DNA of 64,000 nucleotides from Bradyrhizobium sp. AUGA SZCCT0283 (GTDB lineage: Bacteria; Pseudomonadota; Alphaproteobacteria; Rhizobiales; Xanthobacteraceae): NCBI RefSeq assembly GCF_018130385.1, contig NZ_JAFCLU010000012.1:1-64000 (forward strand), in the 5' to 3' direction. The translations under genes were made by a program, and so were the position numbers. Below the pieces are notes generated by a model, which was not told the DNA's origin, ran no database searches, and worked only from the letters and a program-made list of their open reading frames with translations. Below, one piece after another: positions 16,397-25,038 of the stretch; the first letter of the stretch is position 1; every line of letters begins with the position of its first letter.

Positions 16397-17389
16397 GTGG
16401 ATGTTCGCCTGAAAACCCAGATTTTGTCCGCCGGCGAGGCCGCCGTGGCGGCGGCGGCGCGTGTCCTGGCCGAAGGCGGGCTGGTCGCGTTCCCGACCGA
16501 AACCGTCTACGGCCTCGGCGCCGATGCCACCAATTCAGCGGCGATCGCCCACCTCTACCAGGCCAAGGGCCGGCCGGCCTTCAATCCCTTGATCGCCCAT
16601 GTCGGCGATATCGCCGCTGCCCGCAAAATCGCGCGCTTTGATGCGGCGGCGATGGCGCTTGCCGAGGCGTTCTGGCCCGGACCGCTGACGCTGGTGCTGC
16701 CGAAAATGCCGGATTGCGCGGTGGCCGACCTCGCCACCGCCGGCCTCGACACGGTGGCGATCCGGATCCCGGCCCACCCCGTGGCGCGCGACATCCTGCG
16801 AACCTTCGGCGGTCCCGTGGTGGCGCCGTCAGCCAATCTCTCGGGTCACGTCTCCCCGACCACGGCCGCGCATGTACAAAGCGACCTCGCGGGGCGGATC
16901 GACCTGATCGTCGATGGCGGGCCGGTCGCCGTCGGCGTCGAATCCACGATCGTCGGCTGCTTCGATGAACCGATGCTGTTGCGTCCCGGCGGCCTGCCGC
17001 GCGCAGAGATCGAGCGCGTGCTGGGCCGCGCGCTGAGGCAAGCGTCCGCTGATGCCGAAAGCGACAGCGGACAACCGCTGGCGCCCGGCATGCTGGCATC
17101 CCATTACGCGCCGCGTGCGAAAGTGCGGCTCAATGCCGTCAAGCTCGAAGCCGGCGAAGCATTGCTCGCGTTTGGCCTCGGAGCAATTTCGGGAATTGAC
17201 GCCGCCTCCGCGGTGATGAATCTGTCGGAGCGTGGCGATCTTGCGGAGGCCGCCGCCAACCTGTTCGGCCATCTGCGCGCGCTCGACGGCAAAGGCGTGG
17301 GCACCATCGCGGTGATGTCCATCCCGAAAGAGGGATTGGGCGAAGCCATCAACGACCGGCTGCGCCGCGCAGCGGTCGGACGAGATTGA
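16397..17389 (+). CDS. tsaC: Threonylcarbamoyl-AMP synthase (Sua5/TsaC-type)
   Basis: It makes threonylcarbamoyl-AMP from threonine, bicarbonate and ATP, the first step of t6A37 synthesis on ANN-decoding tRNAs. The YrdC domain (about 1-205) shows FPTETVYGLG, the KGRPAFNPL loop and the PSANLSG motif; a Sua5-type C-terminal domain (about 235-330) makes this the long, ~330-aa form rather than the short E. coli enzyme. The frame is open far upstream, but the family starts just before KTQILSAGE. GTG at 16397 with AAGGA upstream is the best start, avoiding overlap with the tRNA gene. It is the first conserved chromosomal gene to the right of the island. Confidence 0.93.
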   Translation: MDVRLKTQILSAGEAAVAAAARVLAEGGLVAFPTETVYGLGADATNSAAIAHLYQAKGRPAFNPLIAHVGDIAAARKIARFDAAAMALAEAFWPGPLTLVLPKMPDCAVADLATAGLDTVAIRIPAHPVARDILRTFGGPVVAPSANLSGHVSPTTAAHVQSDLAGRIDLIVDGGPVAVGVESTIVGCFDEPMLLRPGGLPRAEIERVLGRALRQASADAESDSGQPLAPGMLASHYAPRAKVRLNAVKLEAGEALLAFGLGAISGIDAASAVMNLSERGDLAEAAANLFGHLRALDGKGVGTIAVMSIPKEGLGEAINDRLRRAAVGRD

Positions 17390-17423
17390 TCGGGCGGGAA
17401 TGAAAGAAAAAGAGAAGACGACA

Positions 17424-18851
17424 ATGAATATCGTTCAAGGCACCGTGCCCCCGCTTCCGCCCGAGTTGATCGCAAAGTTTCGTGCTGTTGTCGGCGACAA
17501 ATATGCGGTGACCGATGCCGCCGATATCGCGCCCTACGTCACCGAGGAACGCGACCTGTTTCACGGCCGCTCGCCATTGGTGTTGCGGCCCGGCTCGACG
17601 GCGGAAGTGTCCGCGATCTGCAAGCTCGCCAGCGAGCACAGGATCGCGCTGGTGCCGCAGGGCGGCAATACCGGTCTCGTCGGCGGCCAGACCCCGCATC
17701 ACGGCGAAGTGGTCGTCTCGATGCGACGGCTGGACAAGATCCGCGAGATCGATCCCGCCTCCAACACCATGACCTGCGAAGCCGGCGTGGTGTTGCAGAT
17801 TGCGCAGCAGCGCGCGGCCGAGGTCGACCGGCTATTTCCGCTGTCGCTCGGCGCGGAAGGAAGCTGCACCATCGGCGGCAATCTCTCCACCAATGCCGGC
17901 GGCACCGCTGCCTTGGCGTATGGCGTGGCGCGCGAGATGGCGCTCGGGCTGGAAGTGGTGCTGGCCGATGGCCGGATCCTGAACGGGCTCTCGAAGCTGA
18001 AGAAGGACAATACCGGCTACGATTTGCGCAATCTCTTCATCGGCGCCGAGGGCACGCTCGGCATCATCACGGCTGCAACGCTAAAACTGTTTCCGAAGCC
18101 GCACGCGGTGGCGACCGCCTATGTCGGCCTCAAATCGCCGGCGCAGGCGCTGAAGCTGCTGTCGATCTCGCAGAACGAGGCGGCCGGCAGCCTCACCAGT
18201 TTCGAATTGCTGGCCGACATCGCGGTCGATTTCAGCCTTCGTCACGGCATCGACATCCGCGATCCCCTGGAGACCAAGCATCCCTGGTACGTGCTGATGG
18301 AGTTATCCTCCTCGCGTGACGACGCCAGTGCCGCGCTGGAATCGATTCTCGCCAAGGGCATGGAAGAAGGCATCGTCGACGACGCCGTGATCGCGGCGAA
18401 TCTCTCCCAGCGTGCCGGCTTCTGGAAGCTGCGCGACGAGATGTCGGCGGCGCAGAAGCCGGAAGGCGGTTCGATCAAGCACGATATCTCGGTGCCGGTC
18501 GCGGCCGTGCCTGATTTCATCGAAGAAGCCAACGCGGCCGTCGTGAAGCTGATCCCGGGCTCGCGGCCGGTACCGTTCGGCCACCTCGGCGACGGCAATA
18601 TCCATTACAATGTCAGCCAGCCGATCGGCGGCAACACGGCCGACTTCATGTCGCGCTGGCACGAGGTCAACGAGGTGGTATTCGCGATCGTGCTGCGGAT
18701 GGGCGGATCGATTTCGGCGGAGCACGGCATCGGCGTGCTCAAGCGCGACGAATTGCCCGATGTCAAGGACAAGGTCGCGATCGAACTGATGCGCGGCATC
18801 AAGGTGATGCTCGACCCGCTCGGCATCATGAATCCGGGGAAGGTGCTGTGA
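17424..18851 (+). CDS. FAD-linked D-2-hydroxyacid dehydrogenase (GlcD family)
   Basis: A 475-aa flavoprotein of the FAD_binding_4/FAD-oxidase_C type. The PP-loop-like FAD segment is VPQGGNTGLVGG (about 78-89), followed by SLGAEGSCTIGGNLSTNAGG; the C-terminal catalytic half has PFGHLGDGNIHYNV and SAEHGIGVLKRDEL, the metal and substrate histidines typical of D-lactate and D-2-hydroxyglutarate dehydrogenases. It would oxidise a D-2-hydroxyacid and pass electrons to ETF or quinone; an ETF-QO is encoded elsewhere in the window. The inner ATG (17424) is preferred because it sits behind a purine-rich AGAGAAG. The stop overlaps the next gene's GTG start, so the two are coupled. Substrate is undetermined. 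Confidence 0.88.
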   Translation: MNIVQGTVPPLPPELIAKFRAVVGDKYAVTDAADIAPYVTEERDLFHGRSPLVLRPGSTAEVSAICKLASEHRIALVPQGGNTGLVGGQTPHHGEVVVSMRRLDKIREIDPASNTMTCEAGVVLQIAQQRAAEVDRLFPLSLGAEGSCTIGGNLSTNAGGTAALAYGVAREMALGLEVVLADGRILNGLSKLKKDNTGYDLRNLFIGAEGTLGIITAATLKLFPKPHAVATAYVGLKSPAQALKLLSISQNEAAGSLTSFELLADIAVDFSLRHGIDIRDPLETKHPWYVLMELSSSRDDASAALESILAKGMEEGIVDDAVIAANLSQRAGFWKLRDEMSAAQKPEGGSIKHDISVPVAAVPDFIEEANAAVVKLIPGSRPVPFGHLGDGNIHYNVSQPIGGNTADFMSRWHEVNEVVFAIVLRMGGSISAEHGIGVLKRDELPDVKDKVAIELMRGIKVMLDPLGIMNPGKVL

Positions 18852-19309
18852 CCGCGCCCGCTGCGAAGACAATTTCGACACTCGCCATCGCCGACATCAG
18901 GGATGCCGACGTCGCCACCGTGATCGCGCTGTGGCAGGCCTGCGGCCTGACGCGGCCGTGGAACGATCCGGCCGCCGACATCGCGCTCGCCCGGCGCGGG
19001 CCGCATTCAACCGTCCTGATCGGCCGCGACGATAACGCGATCGTGGCGACCGCCATGGTCGGCCATGATGGCCATCGCGGCTGGGTCTATTACGTCGCCA
19101 CCGATCCGAATCTCCGCGCCAAAGGTTATGGCCGCGCCATCATGAACGCGGCCGAGGACTGGCTGCGCGCGGCCCGCGTTCCCAAGTTGCAATTGCTGGT
19201 CCGCCCCGAAAACTCGGGCGTCGCCGCGTTCTACCAGTCGATCGGATTCGGCGAGCAGCAGGTCCTGTTCTTCACCAAATGGCTCGACGGCCGCGAGCCG
19301 CCGCGGTGA
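18848..19309 (+). CDS. GNAT acetyltransferase (YpeA-like)
   Basis: A 153-aa single-domain N-acetyltransferase. The acetyl-CoA loop is VATDPNLRAKGYGRAIMNAA (motif A, Q/RxxGxG/A) and the C-terminal part has VRPENSGVAAFYQSIGF, as in the YpeA subgroup. It begins at a GTG overlapping the upstream stop (GTGA), indicating translational coupling with the FAD-linked dehydrogenase. Acceptor substrate is unknown; it could be a protein N-terminus or small metabolite. Confidence 0.85.
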   Translation: MTAPAAKTISTLAIADIRDADVATVIALWQACGLTRPWNDPAADIALARRGPHSTVLIGRDDNAIVATAMVGHDGHRGWVYYVATDPNLRAKGYGRAIMNAAEDWLRAARVPKLQLLVRPENSGVAAFYQSIGFGEQQVLFFTKWLDGREPPR

Positions 19310-19323
19310 GCTGAAGGAGTCCC

Positions 19324-19905
19324 ATGACCGTCTCCGATCGCGTCCGCGTCAAGAACGTCGAGGTGCTCTCCGACGACTACTACCTGCTGAAGAAGACCAC
19401 ATTCGAATATCGCCGCGCCAATGGCGAGTGGCAGACGCAATCCCGCGAGACCTATGACCGCGGCAACTGCGCAACGGTGCTGCCCTATAATCTTGCGCAG
19501 CGCACGGTCGTGCTGGTCCGCCAGTTTCGCTATCCGGTCTATGTCAACGGCCACGACGATCTCCTGATCGAGGCCGCCGCCGGCGTATTGGACGGCGAAG
19601 CGCCCGAGGTGCGGATCCGCGCCGAGGCGGAAGAGGAAACCGGCTACCGGCTCGGCGAGATCAGGAAAATCTTCGAGGCCTTCTCGAGTCCGGGCTCGGT
19701 GACCGAGAAACTGCACTTCTTCGTCGCCGAGTACGATCCCTCGATGCGGGTCGGCAGCGGCGGCGGCCTCGCCGATGAAGGCGAGGACATCGAGGTGCTG
19801 GAGCTGCCGATCGATTCTGCGCTCGCGATGATATCAGACGGCCGCATCGTGGATGCGAAGACCATCATGCTGCTGCAATATGCGGCGCTGCATATTTTCC
19901 GGTGA
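19324..19905 (+). CDS. nudK: Nudix hydrolase, GDP-mannose pyrophosphatase-like
   Basis: A 193-aa Nudix enzyme of the ADP-sugar/GDP-mannose pyrophosphatase class. The N-terminal strand region (RVRVKNVEVLSDDYYLLKK) and RETYDRGNCATVLPYNLAQ are typical of NudK. The Nudix box is AAAGVLDGEAPEVRIRAEAE with EEETGY, keeping the catalytic glutamates, and the downstream SPGSVTEKLHFFVAEY segment gives sugar-nucleotide specificity in this family. AAGGAG precedes the ATG. It follows the acetyltransferase by 14 bp and probably belongs to the same operon. Confidence 0.88.
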   Translation: MTVSDRVRVKNVEVLSDDYYLLKKTTFEYRRANGEWQTQSRETYDRGNCATVLPYNLAQRTVVLVRQFRYPVYVNGHDDLLIEAAAGVLDGEAPEVRIRAEAEEETGYRLGEIRKIFEAFSSPGSVTEKLHFFVAEYDPSMRVGSGGGLADEGEDIEVLELPIDSALAMISDGRIVDAKTIMLLQYAALHIFR

Positions 19906-19926
19906 GGACCGTGGCAACCATCAAAC

Positions 19927-20017
19927 CCTCATGGTGAGGAGGCGCGTAGCGCCGTCTCGAACCATGTGGCCCGGCTGGTGCCATTCATCCTTCGAGACAC
20001 GCACCTCAGGATGAGGT
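19927..20017. repeat. Bradyrhizobium-type palindromic intergenic repeat (family A, copy 1)
   Basis: Outer segment CCTCATGGTGAGGAGGCGCG and inner CGTCTCGAACCATG, then CATCCTTCGAGAC and CCTCAGGATGAGG. The same blocks occur in reverse orientation at 55,700-55,792. It lies between convergent genes. Confidence 0.75.
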
Positions 20018-20062
20018 CTGGCAGGAGATTGCGACGAGGGAACGAACAGATTTGAATCCGCT

Positions 20063-20827
20063 TCAAAACAACGAGCCCTGTCCGTCATCCTCCGGCGCCG
20101 CCGTCGCCCTGCGCGGCGCAGCTCGCTTCGCAGGCTTCGGCTCCTCTGCCGCCCGCTCCTCGTCGGTGATCGGCAGCAGCAGCTGCGCGTCGTCATTGAC
20201 GACGCGGTTGACGCGCGTGGAAATCTCATGCCAGGCGAACTCGCCCTCAGTCGGCCCGCGCAGCAGCGGCAGTACATCCTCGGCGTCGTACGCGCGGCCG
20301 TCGAGCCAGCGCTCGAATTGTTCCGGCGCGATCGTCACGGGCACGCGGTGATGCAGAGCTGCGAGGTCGCGGCTGGCCGGCGCAGTGACGATGGCGACAC
20401 CGTCGGTCTCCTCGCCGTTCGGCCCCATCCAGGTTTCCGCGAGCGCGGCAAAGCCGACGGGACGGCCGTCGCGCCGGTGGATGAAAAAAGGCCGCTTGCG
20501 GCCGCTCGCCTCCTGCCATTCGTAGTAGCCGTCGGCCGGAATCAGGCAGCGCCGCCGCTTGATGGCGTTCTTGAACGCCGGCTTCTCCACAACCGTCTCG
20601 GAACGCGCGTTGATCAGCAGCGTAAATTTACGGGGATCTTTCACCCACGATGGAATCAGTCCCCAGCGCATCAGCCGAAAATGGCGGCCGCCATTTTCCA
20701 GGATAACAACCGGAACGGGCTGCGTAGGCGCGATATTATACCGCGGCGGGAAATTGGGCTGCTCAAGATAGCCGAAGATCTGCCGAAGTGCCTCGGGCGG
20801 TGAGGTAATGACAAAACGTCCGCACAT
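20063..20827 (-). CDS. SOS response-associated peptidase (SRAP/HMCES-YedK family)
   Basis: A 254-aa SRAP protein that protects abasic sites in single-stranded DNA by forming a thiazolidine crosslink through Cys2. The invariant MCGRF N-terminus supplies Cys2; NIAPTQPVPVV, INARSETV (Asn), PADGYYEW (Glu) and LHHRVPV (His) are the other active-site elements. Length exceeds the usual ~225 aa by an Ala/Pro-rich basic tail ending DDGQGSLF. The last five residues fit the QxxLF sliding-clamp-binding consensus, which would couple the enzyme to replication. The gene converges with the Nudix gene across a palindromic repeat. Confidence 0.93.
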   Translation of the reverse strand: MCGRFVITSPPEALRQIFGYLEQPNFPPRYNIAPTQPVPVVILENGGRHFRLMRWGLIPSWVKDPRKFTLLINARSETVVEKPAFKNAIKRRRCLIPADGYYEWQEASGRKRPFFIHRRDGRPVGFAALAETWMGPNGEETDGVAIVTAPASRDLAALHHRVPVTIAPEQFERWLDGRAYDAEDVLPLLRGPTEGEFAWHEISTRVNRVVNDDAQLLLPITDEERAAEEPKPAKRAAPRRATAAPEDDGQGSLF

Positions 20828-20889
20828 TATCTGACCAGGATAAGCCTCCGTTTAACGAGTGTTAACCCCAGATGTTAACAGTGGGATGG

Positions 20890-21402
20890 ATGACCTCCAT
20901 GGCCGCCACAGAAGTGCGATCCGATCCCCCAATACCGCCACCGACGGGCCGCTTTGACGAGGCCCGCGCGGAGCAATTGCGCGCCGCCAACATCAATCCC
21001 CGCACTGGGCTGGCCACCGACTACCTGAATCATTTCAACGAAGCCGTCATGCTGCTCGAAATGGTTCCGGACATGCCGGAATGCGCGGAGGATTTTCTGA
21101 CCTGGACCCCGTTGTCCTACGCCGAGCATTTCTGGGCCTCCAATTTCAAGGCCCGCGACCTCGCGATCGAGGCCTATGAATGCGCCGACCCCAAGGTCCG
21201 TGCCAATTTCGACAATCTCACGGCGACCATGACCTCGATCCTGACCGCGGTGGGCAACGCGATGCGCGAGGCCCAGCAGGACAAGACCCGCGCCACGCTG
21301 GCCGAGCAGGCCACCGCCTGGGTCAAGCCGCTGGTGGCGCTGGCCGGTGGCGTCATCAACGGCAACGCCGAGAGCGACGTCGAAGCGGCCATGTCGAACT
21401 AG
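20890..21402 (+). CDS. Conserved hypothetical protein
   Basis: A ~170-aa soluble protein, all-helical in appearance, that I know only as a conserved alphaproteobacterial hypothetical. The most regular part is TDYLNHFNEAVMLLEMVPDM (about 40-60) followed by CAEDFLTWTPLSYAEHFWAS. No signal peptide or metal motif is visible. The frame is open from 20872; ATG codons at 20872, 20890 and 20899 are all possible and the ribosome site is ambiguous (GGGATGG overlaps the second). Divergent from the SRAP gene; the short region between is rich in GTTAAC palindromes. Confidence 0.7.
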   Translation: MTSMAATEVRSDPPIPPPTGRFDEARAEQLRAANINPRTGLATDYLNHFNEAVMLLEMVPDMPECAEDFLTWTPLSYAEHFWASNFKARDLAIEAYECADPKVRANFDNLTATMTSILTAVGNAMREAQQDKTRATLAEQATAWVKPLVALAGGVINGNAESDVEAAMSN

Positions 21403-21457
21403 CCGCCCCACGCTTCGCTGCTATCAGCTGCATTAGACCTGCGCGAACCGATCGGGC

Positions 21458-21955
21458 ATGATCACGGCGAGTTCCCTGCTACCGGATTCACCCTTGGCTT
21501 CCCCTGTCCAGCCGACCCGCCCCCAGCTCGCCGTCAGCGGCGCGATTTTCCGTGACGGCAAGGTCCTGCTGGTCCGCCGCGCGCGCTCGCCGGGCAAGGG
21601 TTTCTACTCGTTCCCCGGCGGCCGGGTCGAATTCGGCGAGTCCCTGCACACCGCGCTCCACCGCGAGGTGGACGAGGAAACGGGCTTAAGAATCGAGATT
21701 CTGGGCCTGGCCGGCTGGCGCGAAGTGCTGCCCGGGGCCGGCGGCGGCGGGCATTATCTGATCATGTCGTTCGCGGCGCGCTGGACGGCCCGGGAGCCGG
21801 TCCTGAACGACGAGCACGACGACTTCAAATGGCTGGCCCCGGACGCGCTCGGCGACCTCAAGGTCACCGGCGGCCTCCTGGAGGTCATCGAGGCCGCCCG
21901 GAAGCTGGTCCAGGCGCCCATTCCCGGGCCTCACACCTTGCCTCGGGCGTATTGA
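21458..21955 (+). CDS. Nudix hydrolase (MutT/ADP-ribose pyrophosphatase type)
   Basis: A 165-aa Nudix protein with a textbook box GGRVEFGESLHTALHREVDE plus ETGL (G-x5-E-x7-REVxEExGL). The region before it (VSGAIFRDGKVLLVRRARSP) is the first strand pair; the C-terminal half contains HYLIMSFAARW. It should hydrolyse a nucleoside diphosphate linked to another moiety; the substrate is not deducible. It is followed after 20 bp by a secreted-protein gene on the same strand and then a HAD phosphatase gene. Confidence 0.88.
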   Translation: MITASSLLPDSPLASPVQPTRPQLAVSGAIFRDGKVLLVRRARSPGKGFYSFPGGRVEFGESLHTALHREVDEETGLRIEILGLAGWREVLPGAGGGGHYLIMSFAARWTAREPVLNDEHDDFKWLAPDALGDLKVTGGLLEVIEAARKLVQAPIPGPHTLPRAY

Positions 21956-21975
21956 GGGGGCATATCGGCCCTCAA

Positions 21976-22353
21976 ATGCTCAAGCACGCCCTCGCCGCCC
22001 TCATCCTCATCTCGGCATGCCATCTGGCCCCCGTGCGGGCCCAGGATGCCGCCGCGCCGTTTGACGGCGACCTGCAGCGGCTGGCCGAGATTCTCGGCAC
22101 CCTGCACTATCTCCGGGGCATTTGCGGCTCCAATGAAGGGGCGAAATGGCGCAACGAAATGCAGGCGCTGATCGACGCCGAAACCCCGTCCGGCGACCGC
22201 CGCGCCCGCATGATCGCGGGCTTCAACCGCGGCTATAATGGCTTTCAGCAGACCTACCGGACCTGCACGCCCGCAGCCTCGGTCGCGATCCGCAGATATA
22301 TCGAGGAAGGCTCGAAGATTTCGCGCGACCTCACCGCGCGCTACGCGAACTAG
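21976..22353 (+). CDS. TIGR02301 family exported protein
   Basis: A 125-aa protein with a cleavable signal peptide (MLKHALAALILISACHLAPV, cleavage near ARAQ-D). The mature part (LAEILGTLHYLRGICG, then ETPSGDRRARMIAGFNRGYNGF and a cysteine near TYRTCTP) matches the TIGR02301 family of short periplasmic proteins from Rhizobiales; the two cysteines are likely disulfide partners. The family has no known function. The open frame extends far upstream, overlapping the Nudix gene, but the ATG at 21976 is the one that gives a signal peptide. Confidence 0.85.
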   Translation: MLKHALAALILISACHLAPVRAQDAAAPFDGDLQRLAEILGTLHYLRGICGSNEGAKWRNEMQALIDAETPSGDRRARMIAGFNRGYNGFQQTYRTCTPAASVAIRRYIEEGSKISRDLTARYAN

Positions 22354-22357
22354 GCCC

Positions 22358-22996
22358 ATGGACGCGATCTATTTCGATCTCGATGGAACGCTGACGGACC
22401 CCAAGCCGGGCATCACCCGTTCGATCCAATATGCGCTGCAAAGGCTTGATCATCCCACGATCCCGACCGAGGACGAACTGACCTGGTGCATCGGTCCGCC
22501 GCTGCGCACGAGCTTTGTGAGATTGCTCGGCGGCGATCACACCGCCGATCGCGCGGTGGCGCTCTACCGCGAGCGGTTTTCCGACATCGGCCTCTATGAG
22601 AACCGCGTCTACGACGGCATCGGCGACGTGCTGACGACGCTTTGCGCCTCCGGCCACCGGCTGTTCGTCGCCACCAGCAAGGCGCACGTTTTCGCCGACC
22701 GCATCATCGACCATTTCGGCCTGCGCAGCCATTTCGAGCGCGTGTTCGGTGCCGAGCTCGACGGCACGCGCGCGGACAAGTCGCACCTGCTGGAACACGC
22801 GCTGAAAGAGGCGTCGGTCGATCCGGCCAAAACCCTGATGATCGGCGACCGCAGCCACGACATGGTCGGTGCGAAAAACAACGGCATGAAGGGCATCGGC
22901 GTGTTGTACGGCTACGGCAGCCGGGACGAGTTGCTGGAAGCCGGCGCGCACCATGTTTGCGCAACTCCGGGAGCGATTTTGGGTTGCATTACGTGA
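22358..22996 (+). CDS. HAD-superfamily phosphatase (phosphoglycolate phosphatase-like)
   Basis: A 212-aa HAD hydrolase. Motif I is YFDLDGTLTDP (nucleophile D7, acid/base D9), motif II is the T/S in FVATSK, motif III the lysine near TRADKSHLL, and motif IV MIGDRSHDMVGAKNNGM. The C1-type helical cap lies between motifs I and II, as in Gph and pyrophosphatase PpaX. It starts 5 nt after the TIGR02301 gene, so the two are co-transcribed. Substrate is uncertain; phosphoglycolate or another small phosphate ester is likely. Confidence 0.88.
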   Translation: MDAIYFDLDGTLTDPKPGITRSIQYALQRLDHPTIPTEDELTWCIGPPLRTSFVRLLGGDHTADRAVALYRERFSDIGLYENRVYDGIGDVLTTLCASGHRLFVATSKAHVFADRIIDHFGLRSHFERVFGAELDGTRADKSHLLEHALKEASVDPAKTLMIGDRSHDMVGAKNNGMKGIGVLYGYGSRDELLEAGAHHVCATPGAILGCIT

Positions 22997-23148
22997 AACG
23001 CGCGGGAACTTTTGTCGCCGCCTGAAATTCGAGCAACCCCGTTAACCCTTCCTAAAGATGTGGCCTAGCCGCGCCCGCGGCGCATGCTACAGCTTGCCGC
23101 GTTAGGATGCGTTCCGCCCTGGTTCGCGCGCAGATTTCGTTGAGCTTC

Positions 23149-23415
23149 ATGAGCCGCCCAGCCTCCTTCCCGATCGCCCGCGACCCGCTTCCCGACCTCG
23201 AGCAGAAGCAGACCGCCCTGAGCTACCTGAACGAGGCCTGGGCGGAAGCGCGGCACGAGGGCGTCGACGGCGACTGCCTCGCGCAGGCGAGCCTGTTCAC
23301 GGCGCTGGCCGAACTGGTCTCGACCTACGGCGAGGACGCGGTGGCGAAATTCGTGGAGGGCCTTTCGGGCCGGGTGAAGAACGGCGAGTTTTCGTTGAAG
23401 TTGGCGAAGCAGTGA
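23149..23415 (+). CDS. Small conserved hypothetical protein
   Basis: An 88-aa soluble helical protein (102 aa from the upstream ATG at 23107). The core LPDLEQKQTALSYLNEAWAEA, then LFTALAELVSTYGEDAVAKFVEGL, looks like a real amphipathic helical domain, and I recall similar annotated hypotheticals in Bradyrhizobium. The ATG at 23149 is chosen because the preceding residues are unlike the rest. No function is suggested. Confidence 0.6.
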   Translation: MSRPASFPIARDPLPDLEQKQTALSYLNEAWAEARHEGVDGDCLAQASLFTALAELVSTYGEDAVAKFVEGLSGRVKNGEFSLKLAKQ

Positions 23416-23420
23416 GCTTG

Positions 23421-23531
23421 CACTGCCGTCATCGCCCGGCTTGACCGGGCGACCCAGTACGCCGCGGCTCCTCAATTCAATGCTATTGTCTCCGGAATAC
23501 TGGGTCACCCGCCTTCGCGGGTGACGACAGT
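23421..23531. repeat. Palindromic intergenic repeat (family B)
   Basis: Long imperfect inverted repeat: ACTGCCGTCATCGCCC... with GACCCAGTA on the left and TACTGGGTCACCCG... ending GTGACGACAGT on the right. Each arm contains its own small hairpin (GCCCGG/CCGGGC; CCCGC/GCGGG). It lies between convergent genes. Confidence 0.7.
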
Positions 23532-23553
23532 GTTACCGGGGCGATACTTCGCC

Positions 23554-24888
23554 CTACGCCTTCAACGTCTCCAGAAACCGCACCGGCTCGCCGGTTGAAG
23601 GCGTCGTCACCTCACCCTGCCACATCACGCGCTTGCCGCGCACGAACGTGCCGACCGGCCAACCTGTGACGCGCACGCCGTGATACGGCGTCCAGCCCGC
23701 GCGCGAAGCCACCCAATCGTCGGTAATGGTCTCGCTGCGCTTGAGATCGACGATGGTGAGGTCCGCGTCATAGCCGGCGGCGATGCGACCCTTGCAGGCG
23801 ATGTTGTAGAGCCGCGCGGGGCCGGCGCTGGTGAGATCGACAAAACGGGCCAGCGACAGCCGCCCGGCATTGACGTGATCGAGCATCAAGGGCACCAGCG
23901 TCTGCACCCCCGTCATCCCCGAGGGCGAAGCCGGATAGGTCTTGGCCTTTTCCTCCAGCGTATGCGGCGCGTGATCGGAGCCAATCACGTCGATGATGCC
24001 CTGCTCGATGCCGTACCAGATGGCTTCGCGGTGATCGGCCGAGCGCACCGGCGGGTTCATCTGCGCGCGGGTGCCGAGCCGCTCGTAACATTCCGGCGCG
24101 GCCATGGTGAGGTGATGCGGCGTCGCCTCGCAGGACGCGACATCCTTGTGGTCCCGCAGATACTCGATCTCCTGCTTGGTCGAGATATGCAGCACGTGGA
24201 TGCGTTTTCCCGTCTCGCGCGCGAGATTGACCAGCCGCTGCGTCGCCATCAGCGCTGCAGTCTCATCGCGCCATACCGGATGCGAGCGCGGGTCGCCCTC
24301 AATGCGGAGCGGCTTGCGCTCGTTGAGGCGATATTCGTCCTCGGCATGAAAGGCGGCGCGGCGGCGGATCACCTGGAAGATGCGCCGCAGGCTCTCGTCG
24401 TCCTCGACCAGCAGCGCACCGGTGGAGGAGCCGATGAACACTTTCACACCGGCGCACCCCGGCGCGCGCTCCAGCTCGGGGAGATCAGCAACGTTCTCGC
24501 GGGTGCCGCCGATGAAAAAGGCAAAATCGCAATGCATGCGGTGACGGCCGCGCTTCACCTTGTCGGTGAAGTTGGCTTCCGTGACGGTCAAGGGATCGGT
24601 GTTCGGCATTTCGAACACGGCGGTGACGCCACCCATTACGGCGCTGCGCGATCCGGTTTCAAGATCTTCCTTATGCGTCTGGCCCGGCTCGCGGAAATGC
24701 ACCTGCGTATCCATCACACCGGGCAGGATGTGCAGGCCCTTGCAGTCGATCGTCTCGCCGGCGGAGGCCTGTCCGAGCCCGCCGATCGCGGCGATCCGAC
24801 CATTGGTAATGCCGACGTCGCGGATGCCCTCGCCGTCCTGATTGACCACGGTGCCGGATTTTAGAATGGTGTCAAATCGCTGATTCAT
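23554..24888 (-). CDS. pyrC: Dihydroorotase
   Basis: It catalyses reversible cyclisation of carbamoyl aspartate to dihydroorotate in pyrimidine synthesis. The 444-aa sequence is a class I (long) dihydroorotase: metal-binding TQVHFREPGQTHKED at about 61-75, the carboxylated-lysine loop CAGVKVFIGSSTG (about 145-157), histidine ligands in HVLHIST and the catalytic aspartate in IGSDHAPHTLEEKA. All metal ligands are present, unlike inactive PyrC-like (PyrX) partners of ATCase, so it should be a working enzyme. It is monocistronic here, divergent from the ygfZ gene. Confidence 0.93.
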   Translation of the reverse strand: MNQRFDTILKSGTVVNQDGEGIRDVGITNGRIAAIGGLGQASAGETIDCKGLHILPGVMDTQVHFREPGQTHKEDLETGSRSAVMGGVTAVFEMPNTDPLTVTEANFTDKVKRGRHRMHCDFAFFIGGTRENVADLPELERAPGCAGVKVFIGSSTGALLVEDDESLRRIFQVIRRRAAFHAEDEYRLNERKPLRIEGDPRSHPVWRDETAALMATQRLVNLARETGKRIHVLHISTKQEIEYLRDHKDVASCEATPHHLTMAAPECYERLGTRAQMNPPVRSADHREAIWYGIEQGIIDVIGSDHAPHTLEEKAKTYPASPSGMTGVQTLVPLMLDHVNAGRLSLARFVDLTSAGPARLYNIACKGRIAAGYDADLTIVDLKRSETITDDWVASRAGWTPYHGVRVTGWPVGTFVRGKRVMWQGEVTTPSTGEPVRFLETLKA

Positions 24889-25038
24889 CGGTGATTCATG
24901 GTCCTCGGGCGCTCGCTTTAAGGCCTTGTTGACAGCACCTTAGCGCCTTACGTTCGCATGTGATATCCGGCTCCTGCGTTTCCCCAGGAACTTGAAAGCC
25001 AACTTCAAAAAGCACGTCAAAAGAGGCCGATTTAGCTT

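Noticed and set aside
20849..20880. Possible CtrA-type sites (GTTAAC repeats)
   Set aside because: Spacing between TTAA elements is 6 and 9, not the 7 required for the TTAA-N7-TTAAC consensus.
23680..24864. 394-codon plus-strand frame opposite pyrC
   Set aside because: Mirror frame of a confidently identified dihydroorotase.
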